Counted from the stretch's first letter, positions 36,660-45,019 are shown. The stretch: 64,000 nt of DNA from Zoogloeaceae bacterium (GCA_024235675.1 JACKLZ010000002.1:928001-992000); one strand, 5' to 3'. The notes: generated from the letters alone by a model not told the origin. Numbers and translations: made by a program.

Positions 36660-37193
36660 ATGCCCCAGATCGCCCCCCTGACCCTCGACACCGCCGACAC
36701 CGCCACCGCAGCCACACTCAAGGCCGTCAAAACCAAACTCGGCATGGTGCCGAACATGTTCGCCACGCTCGCCCAGGCCCCGGCCGCACTCAACGGCTAC
36801 CTCGGTTTGTCCGAAACCCTCGGCACCGGTCGCCTGAGCGCCGCCCAGCGTGAAATCGTCGCGCTCGCCGCCGGCCAGGCCAACCGCTGCCAGTACTGCC
36901 TGAGCGCCCACACCCTGATCGGCAAAGGCGCCGGCCTGAGCGAAGGCGCCATCGCCGCCGCCCGCAAGGGCAAGGGCGACAACGCACTCGACGAGGCCAT
37001 CGCCGGCTTTGCCCGCGCGTTGGTCGAGCAACGCGGCGTCGTATCAACCGAGGCCATCGCCGCCTATCGCAGCGCCGGCCTCGACGACGGCCTGATTCTC
37101 GAAGTGATCGCCAACGTCGCCCTGAACACGCTCACCAACTACACCAACCACGTCGCCGACACGGCGGTGGACTTCCCGGTGGTCGCAGTCTGA
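36660..37193 (+). CDS. Carboxymuconolactone decarboxylase/AhpD-like protein
   Basis: The 177-residue protein has the CxxC-plus-His active-site pattern of AhpD-like enzymes (AAGQANRCQYCLSAHT, near residues 73-88) in an all-helical AhpD fold, and residues such as MVPNMFATLAQAPAALNGYL typical of the family. It is likely a thiol peroxidase-linked antioxidant enzyme rather than a decarboxylase. It is preceded by a divergent AraC regulator and followed 26 bp later by a cytochrome P460 gene. Confidence 0.9.
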   Translation: MPQIAPLTLDTADTATAATLKAVKTKLGMVPNMFATLAQAPAALNGYLGLSETLGTGRLSAAQREIVALAAGQANRCQYCLSAHTLIGKGAGLSEGAIAAARKGKGDNALDEAIAGFARALVEQRGVVSTEAIAAYRSAGLDDGLILEVIANVALNTLTNYTNHVADTAVDFPVVAV

Positions 37194-37219
37194 TCACCCC
37201 AGGCAAAAAGGAGAACGCC

Positions 37220-37768
37220 ATGAAAACGGTACTCGCTCACGCGCTGCTGGCCAGCGCCCTCGCCCTCCCGCTCGCCGCCACGGCCGGCGACTTCTCGCCC
37301 TATGTTGATGCCAAGGGCGGCATCAGCCGCCCGACGGACTTCCGCACCAACTTCGTCCATCTCGGCTCCTGGGCGGTGCTGGACGAAAAATCCGCCGCCC
37401 GCGGCTTGCACGATGTGTACACCGAAAAGGCCTCGGCCGAGCACTATCGCAAGACCGGCAAGTTTCCGGATGGCGCCACACTGGTGAAGGAAATCCGCAA
37501 GCTCGAAACCGGCGCCATGACCACCGGCGACCCGGTGGTGTGGGGCTCCGATACGGCCGTGTGGTTCGTGATGGTCAAGGACGCCAAAGGCCGCTTCGCC
37601 AGCAACCCGCAGTGGGGTGACGGCTGGGGCTGGGCCATGTTCAAGGCCGACGCACCCGCCACCAACGTGGCGGCCAGCTACGACGCCGACTGCAAGGCCT
37701 GCCATGTGCCCGCAGCCAAAACCGACCGGGTATTCATCCAGGGCTACCCGACCCTGATCCCGCACTGA
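37220..37768 (+). CDS. Cytochrome P460 family protein
   Basis: The 182-residue periplasmic protein has a signal peptide (LAHALLASALALPLAATAG), a P460-type domain (DFRTNFVHLGSWAVLDEKSA; YRKTGKFPDGATLVKEI) and a C-terminal heme-binding CKACHVPAA. P460 enzymes oxidise hydroxylamine or nitric oxide; others are P460-like cytochromes without that activity. The Lys that cross-links the heme cannot be assigned with confidence. AAGGAG precedes the ATG. Confidence 0.88.
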   Translation: MKTVLAHALLASALALPLAATAGDFSPYVDAKGGISRPTDFRTNFVHLGSWAVLDEKSAARGLHDVYTEKASAEHYRKTGKFPDGATLVKEIRKLETGAMTTGDPVVWGSDTAVWFVMVKDAKGRFASNPQWGDGWGWAMFKADAPATNVAASYDADCKACHVPAAKTDRVFIQGYPTLIPH

Positions 37769-37784
37769 CTTGCCGTCGGGCCGG

Positions 37785-37822
37785 GCATCGCGCAGGATGA
37801 CACGCACCGTCCTGCGCGATGC
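37785..37822 (+). terminator. Hairpin after the cytochrome P460 gene
   Basis: GCATCGCGCAGGA pairs perfectly (13 bp) with TCCTGCGCGATGC, starting 16 nt after the stop codon. No strong T-run follows, so it may terminate inefficiently before the next gene. Confidence 0.6.
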
Positions 37823-37843
37823 GCCATTTCGGGAGCTTGTTTC

Positions 37844-38443
37844 ATGCCGACACTCGATGCGTTTCTGGCTGAGGTCCGCGCCTGCACGCGCTGCGCGCAG
37901 CATCTGCCGCACGGCGTGCGGCCCGTCTTCCAGTTCCACCCCAAAGCGCCCATCCTCATCGCCGGCCAGGCACCCGGCGCCCGCGTGCATGCCTCCGGCG
38001 TGCCCTTCGACGACGCCAGCGGCGACCGTCTGCGCAGCTGGCTGGGCATCGACCGCGACACCTTCTACGACCCCACGAAAATCGCCATCCTGCCGATGGG
38101 TTTCTGCTACCCCGGCACCGGCAAAAACGGTGACCTGCCGCCCCGCCCCGAATGCGCGCCCGCCTGGCGCGATGCCTTCATGCAACGTTTCGAGCGCCTC
38201 TCGCTGACCCTCGTGCTCGGCGGCTACGCCATGGACTACCACCTCGGCACCGGCAAGACACCGCTCACCCAGGTGGTCGAACACTGGCGCGATCACTGGC
38301 CGCAAGCGCTGCCGCTACCCCACCCCAGCCCGCGCAATAATCGCTGGCTGGTGCGCAACCCGTGGTTTGAAGCGGAGGTACTGCCCGCGCTGAAAGCACG
38401 CGTCGAGGACGTGCTGGGCGCACACCACAAGGGGACCCCTTGA
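37844..38443 (+). CDS. Uracil-DNA glycosylase family protein
   Basis: The 199-residue protein has the UDG superfamily motifs: PILIAGQAPGARVHASGVPF (motif I with GQAPG) and HPSPRNNRWLVRNPW (motif III with the leucine-loop region), and VLGGYAMDYHLG. The N-terminal CTRC could be part of an FeS site but the full set of cysteines of family 4 is not seen. It removes uracil from DNA or is a related nucleobase hydrolase. Confidence 0.82.
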   Translation: MPTLDAFLAEVRACTRCAQHLPHGVRPVFQFHPKAPILIAGQAPGARVHASGVPFDDASGDRLRSWLGIDRDTFYDPTKIAILPMGFCYPGTGKNGDLPPRPECAPAWRDAFMQRFERLSLTLVLGGYAMDYHLGTGKTPLTQVVEHWRDHWPQALPLPHPSPRNNRWLVRNPWFEAEVLPALKARVEDVLGAHHKGTP

Positions 38444-38510
38444 GCGACGACGCCGCCGCCAACACCTTCCACGTCGCCCCCATTCCCGCCGGCCCAGGAA
38501 CCCACTGATC

Positions 38511-38729
38511 ATGCCCTATGTGAACATCAAGATCACCCGCGAAGACGGCACCACCGCGGAACAGAAAGCCGAGCTCATCGACGGCGTCACCCAGCTGCTG
38601 GCCCGGGTCATGGGCAAGAACCCGGCGACCACGGTGGTCGTGATTGATGAAGTCGAGCTCGACAACTGGGGTATCGGCGGCTTGCCGATAGAAGCGTTCC
38701 GGCGGCAGCAAAACAGCGATGGGAAATAG
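38511..38729 (+). CDS. 4-oxalocrotonate tautomerase family protein
   Basis: The 72-residue protein begins MPYVNIKITREDGTTAEQKA, with the catalytic proline exposed after Met removal, and has AELIDGVTQLLARVMGKNPA and VVVIDEVELDNWGIGG. It forms a small oligomeric tautomerase. The preceding UDG gene ends 67 bp upstream. Confidence 0.9.
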   Translation: MPYVNIKITREDGTTAEQKAELIDGVTQLLARVMGKNPATTVVVIDEVELDNWGIGGLPIEAFRRQQNSDGK

Positions 38730-38750
38730 CATCCGCCCGGGCGGGGGCGA

Positions 38751-39137
38751 TCAGCGCTCGGCGCCCGCCCAGCGAATCGTCACCTCGCGCCGGCCCCAGT
38801 TGCGGGCCTTTTTGACGTTCTCGCCCATATAGATGTCGATCTTCTCGTTCCACCGCGGATGCATCTTGTCGAGCACCACATAGCGCCCGTCGAGGCCGTC
38901 GATGGTCACCTCGGCGCCTTGCACCAGGCCAAGGTCGAGCAGGTCACGGGAGACCGCGATGACTTTCATGCCGGGCTCCAGTGTGTCGCCCCACGCGGCA
39001 ATGTCGGGGGTGTTATCGGTTTCGCCGGGCGACGAGGTGTAGGCCGTGGCGGTAACGGTGAGTGTGCGTTCCTCATCCCCGCAGGCAGCGGTGAGTGCGG
39101 CAATCAGCAACACGGCGAGTCGAACGGAGGCGCGCAT
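38751..39137 (-). CDS. 3D-domain lipoprotein
   Basis: The 128-residue protein has a lipobox (LIAALTAAC, Cys about 19), then the 3D (Asp-Asp-Asp) domain: VTATAYTSSPGETDNTPDIA, AAWGDTLEPGMKVIAVSRDL, VVLDKMHPRWNEKIDIYMG. Such domains occur in MltA-type lytic transglycosylases and related cell-wall proteins, but the remaining catalytic domain is absent. The ATG at 39137 is chosen; a GTG at 39140 overlaps it. Confidence 0.85.
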   Translation of the reverse strand: MRASVRLAVLLIAALTAACGDEERTLTVTATAYTSSPGETDNTPDIAAWGDTLEPGMKVIAVSRDLLDLGLVQGAEVTIDGLDGRYVVLDKMHPRWNEKIDIYMGENVKKARNWGRREVTIRWAGAER

Positions 39138-39387
39138 CACGACACACGCTAGCGCAAATCGGCCGTGATCGCCAAGCTGCGCCGGACAGACCCTGCCACG
39201 TCAGGCCAGTCCCGGACTGCGCAGCATCCATCGGCCGCCGGAATTGGCAATCCGGCAAAGCCGACGGGTATGGGGTGCAATTTGCTGACCCGGCGCCTGG
39301 CCAAGAGCGTGCCGACGCAATCGGGCGCTGCGCCCACTTTCAGCACGGTCGCGCAAGCCCGCGCTGCCATCGACGGGCAAGGCCCCC

Positions 39388-41019
39388 TCAATCGGTGCTG
39401 AAGTTCAGCAACCGGCGTTTGTTGGGGATGCGCACATAGCGCCCGCTCATTTCGATCAACCCGGCCTCGCTCAACTGCTGAAAGGTTCGCGATAGCGTTG
39501 GCGGAGTGAGATTCAGATAGGAGGCGATGACCTGCTTCTGTGCAGGCAACACGGCTTCGAGCACACCGTGCCCGTTGATGCGCGCATGTGCCAGCAAATG
39601 GTGGATGACCCGCTCCATGCCGGTTTGCAGCGCAAAGGCCTCAAGGTCGGCCGCCACCGTGTGATAGCGCTGGCCCAGATGCGCCAGCACCGCTTGCGAA
39701 AACGGCAGGCTGCGCGTCAGCAGTGTCAGCAAAGGTGCTTGCGGAATCAACAGCAGCACCGAGGCCGTCAGCGCCTGTGCGAACACCGTATGCACCGAGC
39801 CGACCAAGGCGTCCGCTTCGCCAAATACCTGCAGCGGGCCGGCAATGTCCATGACCTTTTCGGCGCCGCGCGCATTCGACACCGCCAGCTTGACCTGCCC
39901 GCTGATCACCAGATACACGCCATGCGGTGCATCTCCGCGGTTGAACACCACCTTGCCCTTCGGTATGCGCAGCAGGCGCGACGCGGACTCGAGGCCGTCA
40001 AGCTCAGTCTTGGCCAGCCCCTGAAACAAGACATGCCGCGACAGCACCGAGCTGTCTTCCTTGAGCCGCTCGGTGATACCCGCCGCGGCGGCTTCCGCCT
40101 CGCTGACGGCCGGGCGCAAAAGCACCAGCAACACCATCTGGCCATGCAGCGCCAGATGCGTCAGCCGCGCCCACACCGGCGCCGCGGCGCCCTGAATCGC
40201 ACGGCAATGCAGTCGCCCTTCAAAGCGCCCCGCCATCAAGACTTCGCTGACCAGCACCGGAAAGCGCAGCGCTTCGTCGGGCGCCAGCACATCCGCCAAA
40301 TGCTGCGTGCACAAGGCGTCAGCCGACTCACCAAAGAAATCCGCCGCAGCCGTGTTGGCATGCAGGATGGCCGATGGCATCAAGGCCGAATCGACCGACA
40401 CGATCAAGGCCGGCGCCTCGCCATGTGCGCACATCTCAAGCACGCCGGCCTCGCTCGCCAGCAGCGCGGCGCTGTGCTGCGCCACCACATCGCTGAAGCT
40501 CGGCTCGGTCGCCGCCGGTGCCATCAAGGCCTGCGCCCGCGCCTCCCAGCTCCCCATCCCGTCGGTCGGCATGGCCGAGCCCGGCCCCGCGGTGGGCGAC
40601 GCGCTCGCCTGTGCCGCGCGCAACGCCCGGGCAACGACCTGGTCTTCGCCCTGGATGTGATCGACCAGCCAATCGCCGAGAAACAACAACAAGCGCTGGC
40701 CGTCGAGTACGCCGTCCTCGCCCAGCGCCTCGACCATGTCGCCCACCTGCGCGAGAAAGCGCGCATGGCTTTGATGATGGACGTCGCTCTGTTTCGCCTC
40801 CAGCCCACACAAGGCCATCAAGGCCTCTTCGGTGCTGAAGTGCACCTGCGCGTACTCGGTGAGGTAACCCAGCAGCAGGCGCACCTCGTCGGCCGACAAC
40901 TCGGGCGACTCAGCCAGCTTCGCCGCTGTCGCGTTGACCAGCTCAACCAGCCCGCGATGCTGCTGATCGACCACGTCGATGTCGGTTTTCAGAGAATCGT
41001 TCCACGCCACAATCTGCAT
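39388..41019 (-). CDS. Bacteriohemerythrin-PAS-CRP/FNR fusion regulator
   Basis: The 543-residue protein fuses three modules. Residues 1-130 are a bacteriohemerythrin with the complete diiron ligand set: His21, His60-x3-Glu64, His81-x3-His85 and His121-x4-Asp126. A PAS-like domain follows near 200-310 (PSAILHANTAAADFFGESAD). The C-terminal half is a CRP/FNR module: a cyclic-nucleotide-binding fold (GKVVFNRGDAPHGVYLVISG; VFGEADALVGSVHTVFAQAL) and a helix-turn-helix with PPTLSRTFQQLSEAGLIEM. No FNR-type Fe-S cysteines precede the CRP part. O2 or NO binding at the diiron site is likely the signal. A perfect FNR-type box lies upstream at 41141-41154. Confidence 0.93.
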   Translation of the reverse strand: MQIVAWNDSLKTDIDVVDQQHRGLVELVNATAAKLAESPELSADEVRLLLGYLTEYAQVHFSTEEALMALCGLEAKQSDVHHQSHARFLAQVGDMVEALGEDGVLDGQRLLLFLGDWLVDHIQGEDQVVARALRAAQASASPTAGPGSAMPTDGMGSWEARAQALMAPAATEPSFSDVVAQHSAALLASEAGVLEMCAHGEAPALIVSVDSALMPSAILHANTAAADFFGESADALCTQHLADVLAPDEALRFPVLVSEVLMAGRFEGRLHCRAIQGAAAPVWARLTHLALHGQMVLLVLLRPAVSEAEAAAAGITERLKEDSSVLSRHVLFQGLAKTELDGLESASRLLRIPKGKVVFNRGDAPHGVYLVISGQVKLAVSNARGAEKVMDIAGPLQVFGEADALVGSVHTVFAQALTASVLLLIPQAPLLTLLTRSLPFSQAVLAHLGQRYHTVAADLEAFALQTGMERVIHHLLAHARINGHGVLEAVLPAQKQVIASYLNLTPPTLSRTFQQLSEAGLIEMSGRYVRIPNKRRLLNFSTD

Positions 41020-41140
41020 TCACATCACCTCGGAAATCGCCCCGAACCGGCCAGTCGAACGCCCTGGCCAGCCCGCGCGCGCGGGCACTCATGGTGCCGC
41101 GCATCAAGTCCCGATTGTCCCGAACGGCCCGGGGCGCGTG

Positions 41141-41154
41141 TTGATGGATATCAA
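41141..41154. promoter_or_regulatory. Perfect FNR/DNR-type box
   Basis: TTGAT-GGAT-ATCAA matches the FNR/ANR/DNR consensus TTGAT-N4-ATCAA exactly. It lies 122 bp upstream of the hemerythrin-CRP gene and 151 bp upstream of the divergent unrecognised gene, so it could serve either or both. Confidence 0.75.
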
Positions 41155-41304
41155 TTGCACCTGCCCAAACCCCTGATGTAACGGTAAAAACGGCGCCTCG
41201 AAGCTTGTCGTATCCGACTCCCCTTGTTCGCCGCGGTGCGGCGTCTACACTGAAACCTGTCACCCCGCTGACTCGACCCCATGCACCGCTCATAGGAAAT
41301 CGTC

Positions 41305-42450
41305 ATGGCTCAAGGCTTGAAATACGACAACGACACCCTCGTCGGCGGCCCGTCACGCGCCTGGGTCACCCCTAATTTCCGACTGGCCGAGTACACCCGG
41401 CCCGACGGCAGCATCCGGATTCACCGGGAGCTGGTCGCCGCGGTGCAGATGCTGCGCAACACACTCAAGCGCAGTGTCGATATCGCCTCACTTGTGCCGG
41501 AGGGCGCGCTCGGGCGCGGCCGGGACGGCCGCTTCGTATGGGTCGAAGCCGGCGACCCCGTCGAAGTCGCTGCCGCCGCCACCCGGCTGGCACGCGATGG
41601 CTGGTTCGAGCGCATCGAGATCAAGGGATCACGGGTGTATCTCGAAATGCCCGACCCCGCGCAGTTGCCGCCGCTGGTGGCCGAAAACGCACTGGAACGC
41701 GCCATCGAAATCACCGCGGCCTTTGAAACCTCGGGCGACCCCTATCTGCAGGTGACCGGCAATTTCGATGGCGCCGGACTCTCCTTTGGCCCCATCCAGG
41801 TCAACTTCGGCACCGGCACGCTTCAGGAAATGTTCCGCCGCTACCGGGCCCGCGACGAAGCCGCCCTCAAGCGCTGCTTTGGCGAACTGTGGGACGAATG
41901 GCAGCGGGTCATGGCCCTGCCCTCGCGCAGCCGGCAAGTGGCCTGGGCCGACGGCCTCAGTCGTGGCCGTAACAAGGGCGATTTCGACCCCACCTGGAAA
42001 GCCGCGCTGCAGGCCGTGGGCGACACCCCCGCCTTCCGCGATGAAACCCTGCGCTATGCCTACGATGTGTACGGCCGCAAGCTGATCGCCGCGCTGTCGT
42101 GGCTCAATGGCGTCTGCCCCATCCCCATCGGCAACTTCCGCTGCCTCGCCGCGCTTTACGATCTGTGCGTGCAGCAAGGCAGCCTCAACAAAGCCCACGA
42201 CGCCATCCGCCGCCGCATCGCCACCGAGAAGCCCACCGACGAATTCCACCTCACCCGCATCGCCGTCGAAGAGCGCGGCCGCAAAGCCAACTCGGCCTGG
42301 CGGGCCGACTGCATCAGCCGCCGCCTGTGCATCCTCGAACGCGAGCCGGTCGAAGTCACCGAATCGGGCCGCAGCGCACAGCGCGACAACCCGAATCTCT
42401 ACCTGCTACGCAATGTGCCGGTGAAGCAGATGGAGCGGTATCTGCTGTAG
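41305..42450 (+). CDS. Unrecognised protein, possibly a peptidoglycan-active enzyme
   Basis: I do not recognise this 381-residue protein with certainty. The N-terminus (FRLAEYTRPDGSIRIHRELV, then VQMLRNTLKRSVDI) resembles the start of M15-type D,D-peptidases, but the metal ligands are not seen. The middle (FDGAGLSFGPIQVNFGTGTL, then QEMFRRYRAR) resembles lysozyme-like domains with a catalytic-site G-x-S-x-G-x-x-Q pattern, and a helical C-terminus contains INRA-like ARRRIATEKP. There is no signal peptide. AGGA precedes the ATG at 41305. It is divergent from the hemerythrin-CRP gene and shares its FNR box region. Confidence 0.65.
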   Translation: MAQGLKYDNDTLVGGPSRAWVTPNFRLAEYTRPDGSIRIHRELVAAVQMLRNTLKRSVDIASLVPEGALGRGRDGRFVWVEAGDPVEVAAAATRLARDGWFERIEIKGSRVYLEMPDPAQLPPLVAENALERAIEITAAFETSGDPYLQVTGNFDGAGLSFGPIQVNFGTGTLQEMFRRYRARDEAALKRCFGELWDEWQRVMALPSRSRQVAWADGLSRGRNKGDFDPTWKAALQAVGDTPAFRDETLRYAYDVYGRKLIAALSWLNGVCPIPIGNFRCLAALYDLCVQQGSLNKAHDAIRRRIATEKPTDEFHLTRIAVEERGRKANSAWRADCISRRLCILEREPVEVTESGRSAQRDNPNLYLLRNVPVKQMERYLL

Positions 42451-42459
42451 AAAACGCAC

Positions 42460-42482
42460 GATGCCCGCATCACGCGGGCATC
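42460..42482. terminator. Bidirectional hairpin between convergent genes
   Basis: GATGCCCGC pairs with GCGGGCATC (9 bp) around a 5-nt loop, between the 41305 gene stop and the PepSY gene stop. AAAACG precedes it, giving a short T-run on the minus strand. Confidence 0.65.
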
Positions 42483-42500
42483 GCTCAAAGCACGTGTCGT

Positions 42501-42845
42501 TCACTTCCGTGTGCGACGCTCACGTTCATCATCATCACGCTCGGCGCGCTTGCGCTCGGTCTTGGTGACCTCGCCCGAGTGCGGATCGACATACAGCTCG
42601 ACACGCTGCCCCTCGGCGTTGGTCGCCTTCACCTCGTAGCGATCGCGCTCACGCTCGACCGACGTGATGTCGCGATAACCGGCGGCAGTAAGTGTGTCGT
42701 GAATTTGCGGGATGCCGAGCCACGCGGCTTGAGACATGGGCGCACTGGCAGAGGCATTCTGCGCAAACGCGGGCACCAGGGCGGCACCGCCAGCAACGAG
42801 TGCGGCGCCCATGGCGAGGGAGGCAAGCAGGGTACGGGTTTTCAT
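42501..42845 (-). CDS. PepSY-domain periplasmic protein
   Basis: The 114-residue protein has a signal peptide (LLASLAMGAALVAGGAALVP, then AFAQ) and a PepSY domain (IPQIHDTLTAAGYRDITSVE; RYEVKATNAEGQRVELYVDP; GEVTKTERK). PepSY proteins bind or regulate periplasmic proteases, or respond to metal and envelope stress. The C-terminal tail is highly charged (RKRAERDDDERERRTRK). Confidence 0.9.
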   Translation of the reverse strand: MKTRTLLASLAMGAALVAGGAALVPAFAQNASASAPMSQAAWLGIPQIHDTLTAAGYRDITSVERERDRYEVKATNAEGQRVELYVDPHSGEVTKTERKRAERDDDERERRTRK

Positions 42846-42975
42846 GGTGGTTCTCCTTTGGGTTCATCTCGATCAACTGTTCGACCGTGAATCCATTCTG
42901 GAACCCACCCCCTGAACCGCCGCTGAAGCGCGCGTTCACCCGGCATTCATGCGACGCGACCGCACGCGTCGACGC

Positions 42976-43007
42976 AAAAAGGGCGGCCACCCGCGAGGGC
43001 GCCGCCC
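42976..43007 (-). terminator. Rho-independent terminator of the Old Yellow Enzyme gene
   Basis: On the minus strand GGGCGGC and GCCGCCC form a 7-bp stem followed by TTTTT, 15 nt after the stop codon. Confidence 0.75.
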
Positions 43008-43022
43008 TGTTCATGAGCCCGG

Positions 43023-44105
43023 TCAGACCGCCTCGGCGACTTCCATGGTCGGGTAGTCGATATAGCCCTCGGCGCCGGCGGTGTAGAACGTGGCCGAATC
43101 CGGAACGTTCAGTTCGGCGCCGGCGGCGATCCGCGCCGGCAGATCCGGGTTGGCCAGGAAGCAGGTGCCAAAGGCGACGGCGTCGAGCGTGCCGGCGGCC
43201 ACGGCGGCAGCCGCCTCGTCCGGGGTGTAGCCCATATTGCCGATCAGCACGCCTTTGTAGTGCGCGCGCACCGGGCTCACCACGTCGCCATGCTGCTTGC
43301 CGAAAAAGTCGGCGCGCATCAGGTGCAGATAGGCCAGGTCGTAGTCATTCAGGCGCTTGGCCAGCCAGGTGATGAGGCCGATCGGGTCGCTGTCGATCAT
43401 GTCGTTGTAGCTGTTGAGCGGCGACAGACGCAGACCGACGCGGTCGCTCCCCCACACGCCGATCACTGCCTCGAGCACGTCGAGCAACAGGCGGGCACGG
43501 TTTTCGATCGGGCCACCATAGGCGCCGCTGCGCGTATTAACGCCGTCGCGCAGGAACTGGTCGAGCAGATAGCCGTTGGCGCCATGCACCTCCACCGCGT
43601 CAAACCCGGCGGCCTTTGCATTGCGCGCGGCCTGCGCGAAGCCGGCGACAATCGCCGGGATTTCCTCGTCCGCCAGCGCGCGCGGCACGGTATAGGGCTG
43701 CTTGCCTTGCGGGGTGTGCACCTCGTCGTTGCCAATCGCCACAGCGCTGGACGACACCGGCACACGCCCGTCGTTGAGCAGCGGGTGCGCGGCGCGGCCG
43801 GCATGCCAGATCTGCAGGGCGATGCGGCCGCCAGCGGCGTGCACCGCGTCGGTCACGTGTTGCCAACCGGCGATCTGCGCCTCGGAATAGATGCCCGGCT
43901 CTTTCCAGAAGGCCGATGTGCCTTCCATCGCCATGGTGGCCTCGGCAATCAGCAGGCCGGCACTGGCGCGCTGGGCGTAGTGGGTAGCCATCAGCGCGCC
44001 GGGCACATGCTCGGCCTCGGCGCGGGTACGCGTCAGCGGCGCCATCAGGATGCGGTTGGGCAGCGTCAGTGCGCCGGCCTGCAGGGGAGAAAACAGCGTG
44101 GTCAT
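43023..44105 (-). CDS. Old Yellow Enzyme family alkene reductase, NemA-like
   Basis: The 360-residue FMN enzyme has LFSPLQAGALTLPNRILMAP, LTRTRAEAEHVPGALMATHY, IALQIWHAGRAAHP, FDAVEVHGANGYLLDQFLRD and GAYGGPIENRARLLLDVLEA. The catalytic pair of the NemA/pentaerythritol-tetranitrate reductase class is found in VHGANGY. It reduces electrophilic alkenes and nitroesters. The ATG at 44105 is preferred over the longer ORF. It is divergent from an HxlR regulator, the classical arrangement for electrophile-sensing control. Confidence 0.94.
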   Translation of the reverse strand: MTTLFSPLQAGALTLPNRILMAPLTRTRAEAEHVPGALMATHYAQRASAGLLIAEATMAMEGTSAFWKEPGIYSEAQIAGWQHVTDAVHAAGGRIALQIWHAGRAAHPLLNDGRVPVSSSAVAIGNDEVHTPQGKQPYTVPRALADEEIPAIVAGFAQAARNAKAAGFDAVEVHGANGYLLDQFLRDGVNTRSGAYGGPIENRARLLLDVLEAVIGVWGSDRVGLRLSPLNSYNDMIDSDPIGLITWLAKRLNDYDLAYLHLMRADFFGKQHGDVVSPVRAHYKGVLIGNMGYTPDEAAAAVAAGTLDAVAFGTCFLANPDLPARIAAGAELNVPDSATFYTAGAEGYIDYPTMEVAEAV

Positions 44106-44231
44106 GGATGGGGTCCTTGTTCGAATCTCTGCGCGGAAAAACAACTTGGACGGAGTGTGGGGGTGCTGGTAACAAATATCAACCAGTGGTATTTTGGTAA
44201 CCTACTCGCCGCATTGAACCCGGAGCCCCAC

Positions 44232-44576
44232 ATGAACGCCCCTGCCACCGAAGTCGACACCAAAAAGACCGGCTGCAATGAACCCTGCCCCATCGAACGC
44301 GGCATGCGCGTGCTCGGCGGCAAGTGGACCGGCTCGGTGCTGTGGCATCTCAAGGACGGCCCGGTGCGCTTCAACGACCTCGCCCGCCAGCTCGGCGGCG
44401 CGAGCAAGAAGATGGTGGACCAGCGCCTGAAGGAGCTCGAAGCGCAAGGTCTGGTGCGCCGCGAGGTGCTCAGCACCCGCCCGATTGCCGTGGCCTATGA
44501 GATGACCGACATGGGCCACAGTGCGCTGGGCGTGCTGGAGCACCTCAAGGCCTGGACCGACGCGCACGGCATTTGA
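44232..44576 (+). CDS. HxlR family transcriptional regulator
   Basis: The 114-residue protein has CNEPCPIERGMRVLGGKWTG and SVLWHLKDGPVRFNDLARQL, then SKKMVDQRLKELEAQGLVRR, the winged helix of HxlR/YodB repressors. Two cysteines (CNEPC) near the N-terminus could be redox or electrophile sensors. It is divergent from the Old Yellow Enzyme gene, with 126 bp between them, and probably represses it. Confidence 0.93.
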   Translation: MNAPATEVDTKKTGCNEPCPIERGMRVLGGKWTGSVLWHLKDGPVRFNDLARQLGGASKKMVDQRLKELEAQGLVRREVLSTRPIAVAYEMTDMGHSALGVLEHLKAWTDAHGI

Positions 44577-44586
44577 GGCGGGCAAA

Positions 44587-44609
44587 AGAAAGCCCGCAGT
44601 GCGCGGGCT
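44587..44609 (-). terminator. Rho-independent terminator of the lipid-remodelling operon
   Basis: On the minus strand AGCCCGC pairs with GCGGGCT around a 5-nt loop and is followed by TTCTTTT. It lies about 40 nt after the dgkA stop codon. Confidence 0.7.
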
Positions 44610-44650
44610 CAAGGTGCAGCAGGGGTGGTCTGAATTGAGGGGCGGCGCAC

Positions 44651-45019
44651 TCAGCGCAACAGCACCAGCGCCCAGACGGCGGCGGCGTTGAGCAGCGCCA
44701 CAAACACCGCCGCGCTGCCGATGTCCTTGGCGCGCTTGGCAAGCGAGTGGCTGTCGAGCGAGACGCGGTCGACGGTGGCTTCGACCGCCGAGTTGAGCAG
44801 CTCGACCACGAGCACGAACATCACGCTGGCAATGAGTATGGCGCGCTCGACGCCGCTCACGTCGAACCACAGGGCAAGCGGGATGAGCACGGCGGCGAGC
44901 AACACTTCCTGGCGGAACGCGTCTTCGACACGAAAGGCGGTGGACAGGCCGTTCATCGAGTAGCCAAAGGCGTTGATCAAGCGACGCAGGCCGGTCTTAC
45001 CCTTGAACGGGCTTTCCAT
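44651..45019 (-). CDS. dgkA: Diacylglycerol kinase, DgkA-type
   Basis: This 122-residue inner-membrane enzyme phosphorylates diacylglycerol to phosphatidic acid. It has three TM segments (VLLAAVLIPLALWFDVSGVE; RAILIASVMFVLVVELLNSA; GSAAVFVALLNAAAVWALVL) and the catalytic-site ELLNSAVEATVDRVS motif. Start 45019 lies inside the 3' end of the glycosyltransferase gene (23-nt overlap), with GGAGAG upstream, so the two are translationally coupled. Confidence 0.94.
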   Translation of the reverse strand: MESPFKGKTGLRRLINAFGYSMNGLSTAFRVEDAFRQEVLLAAVLIPLALWFDVSGVERAILIASVMFVLVVELLNSAVEATVDRVSLDSHSLAKRAKDIGSAAVFVALLNAAAVWALVLLR

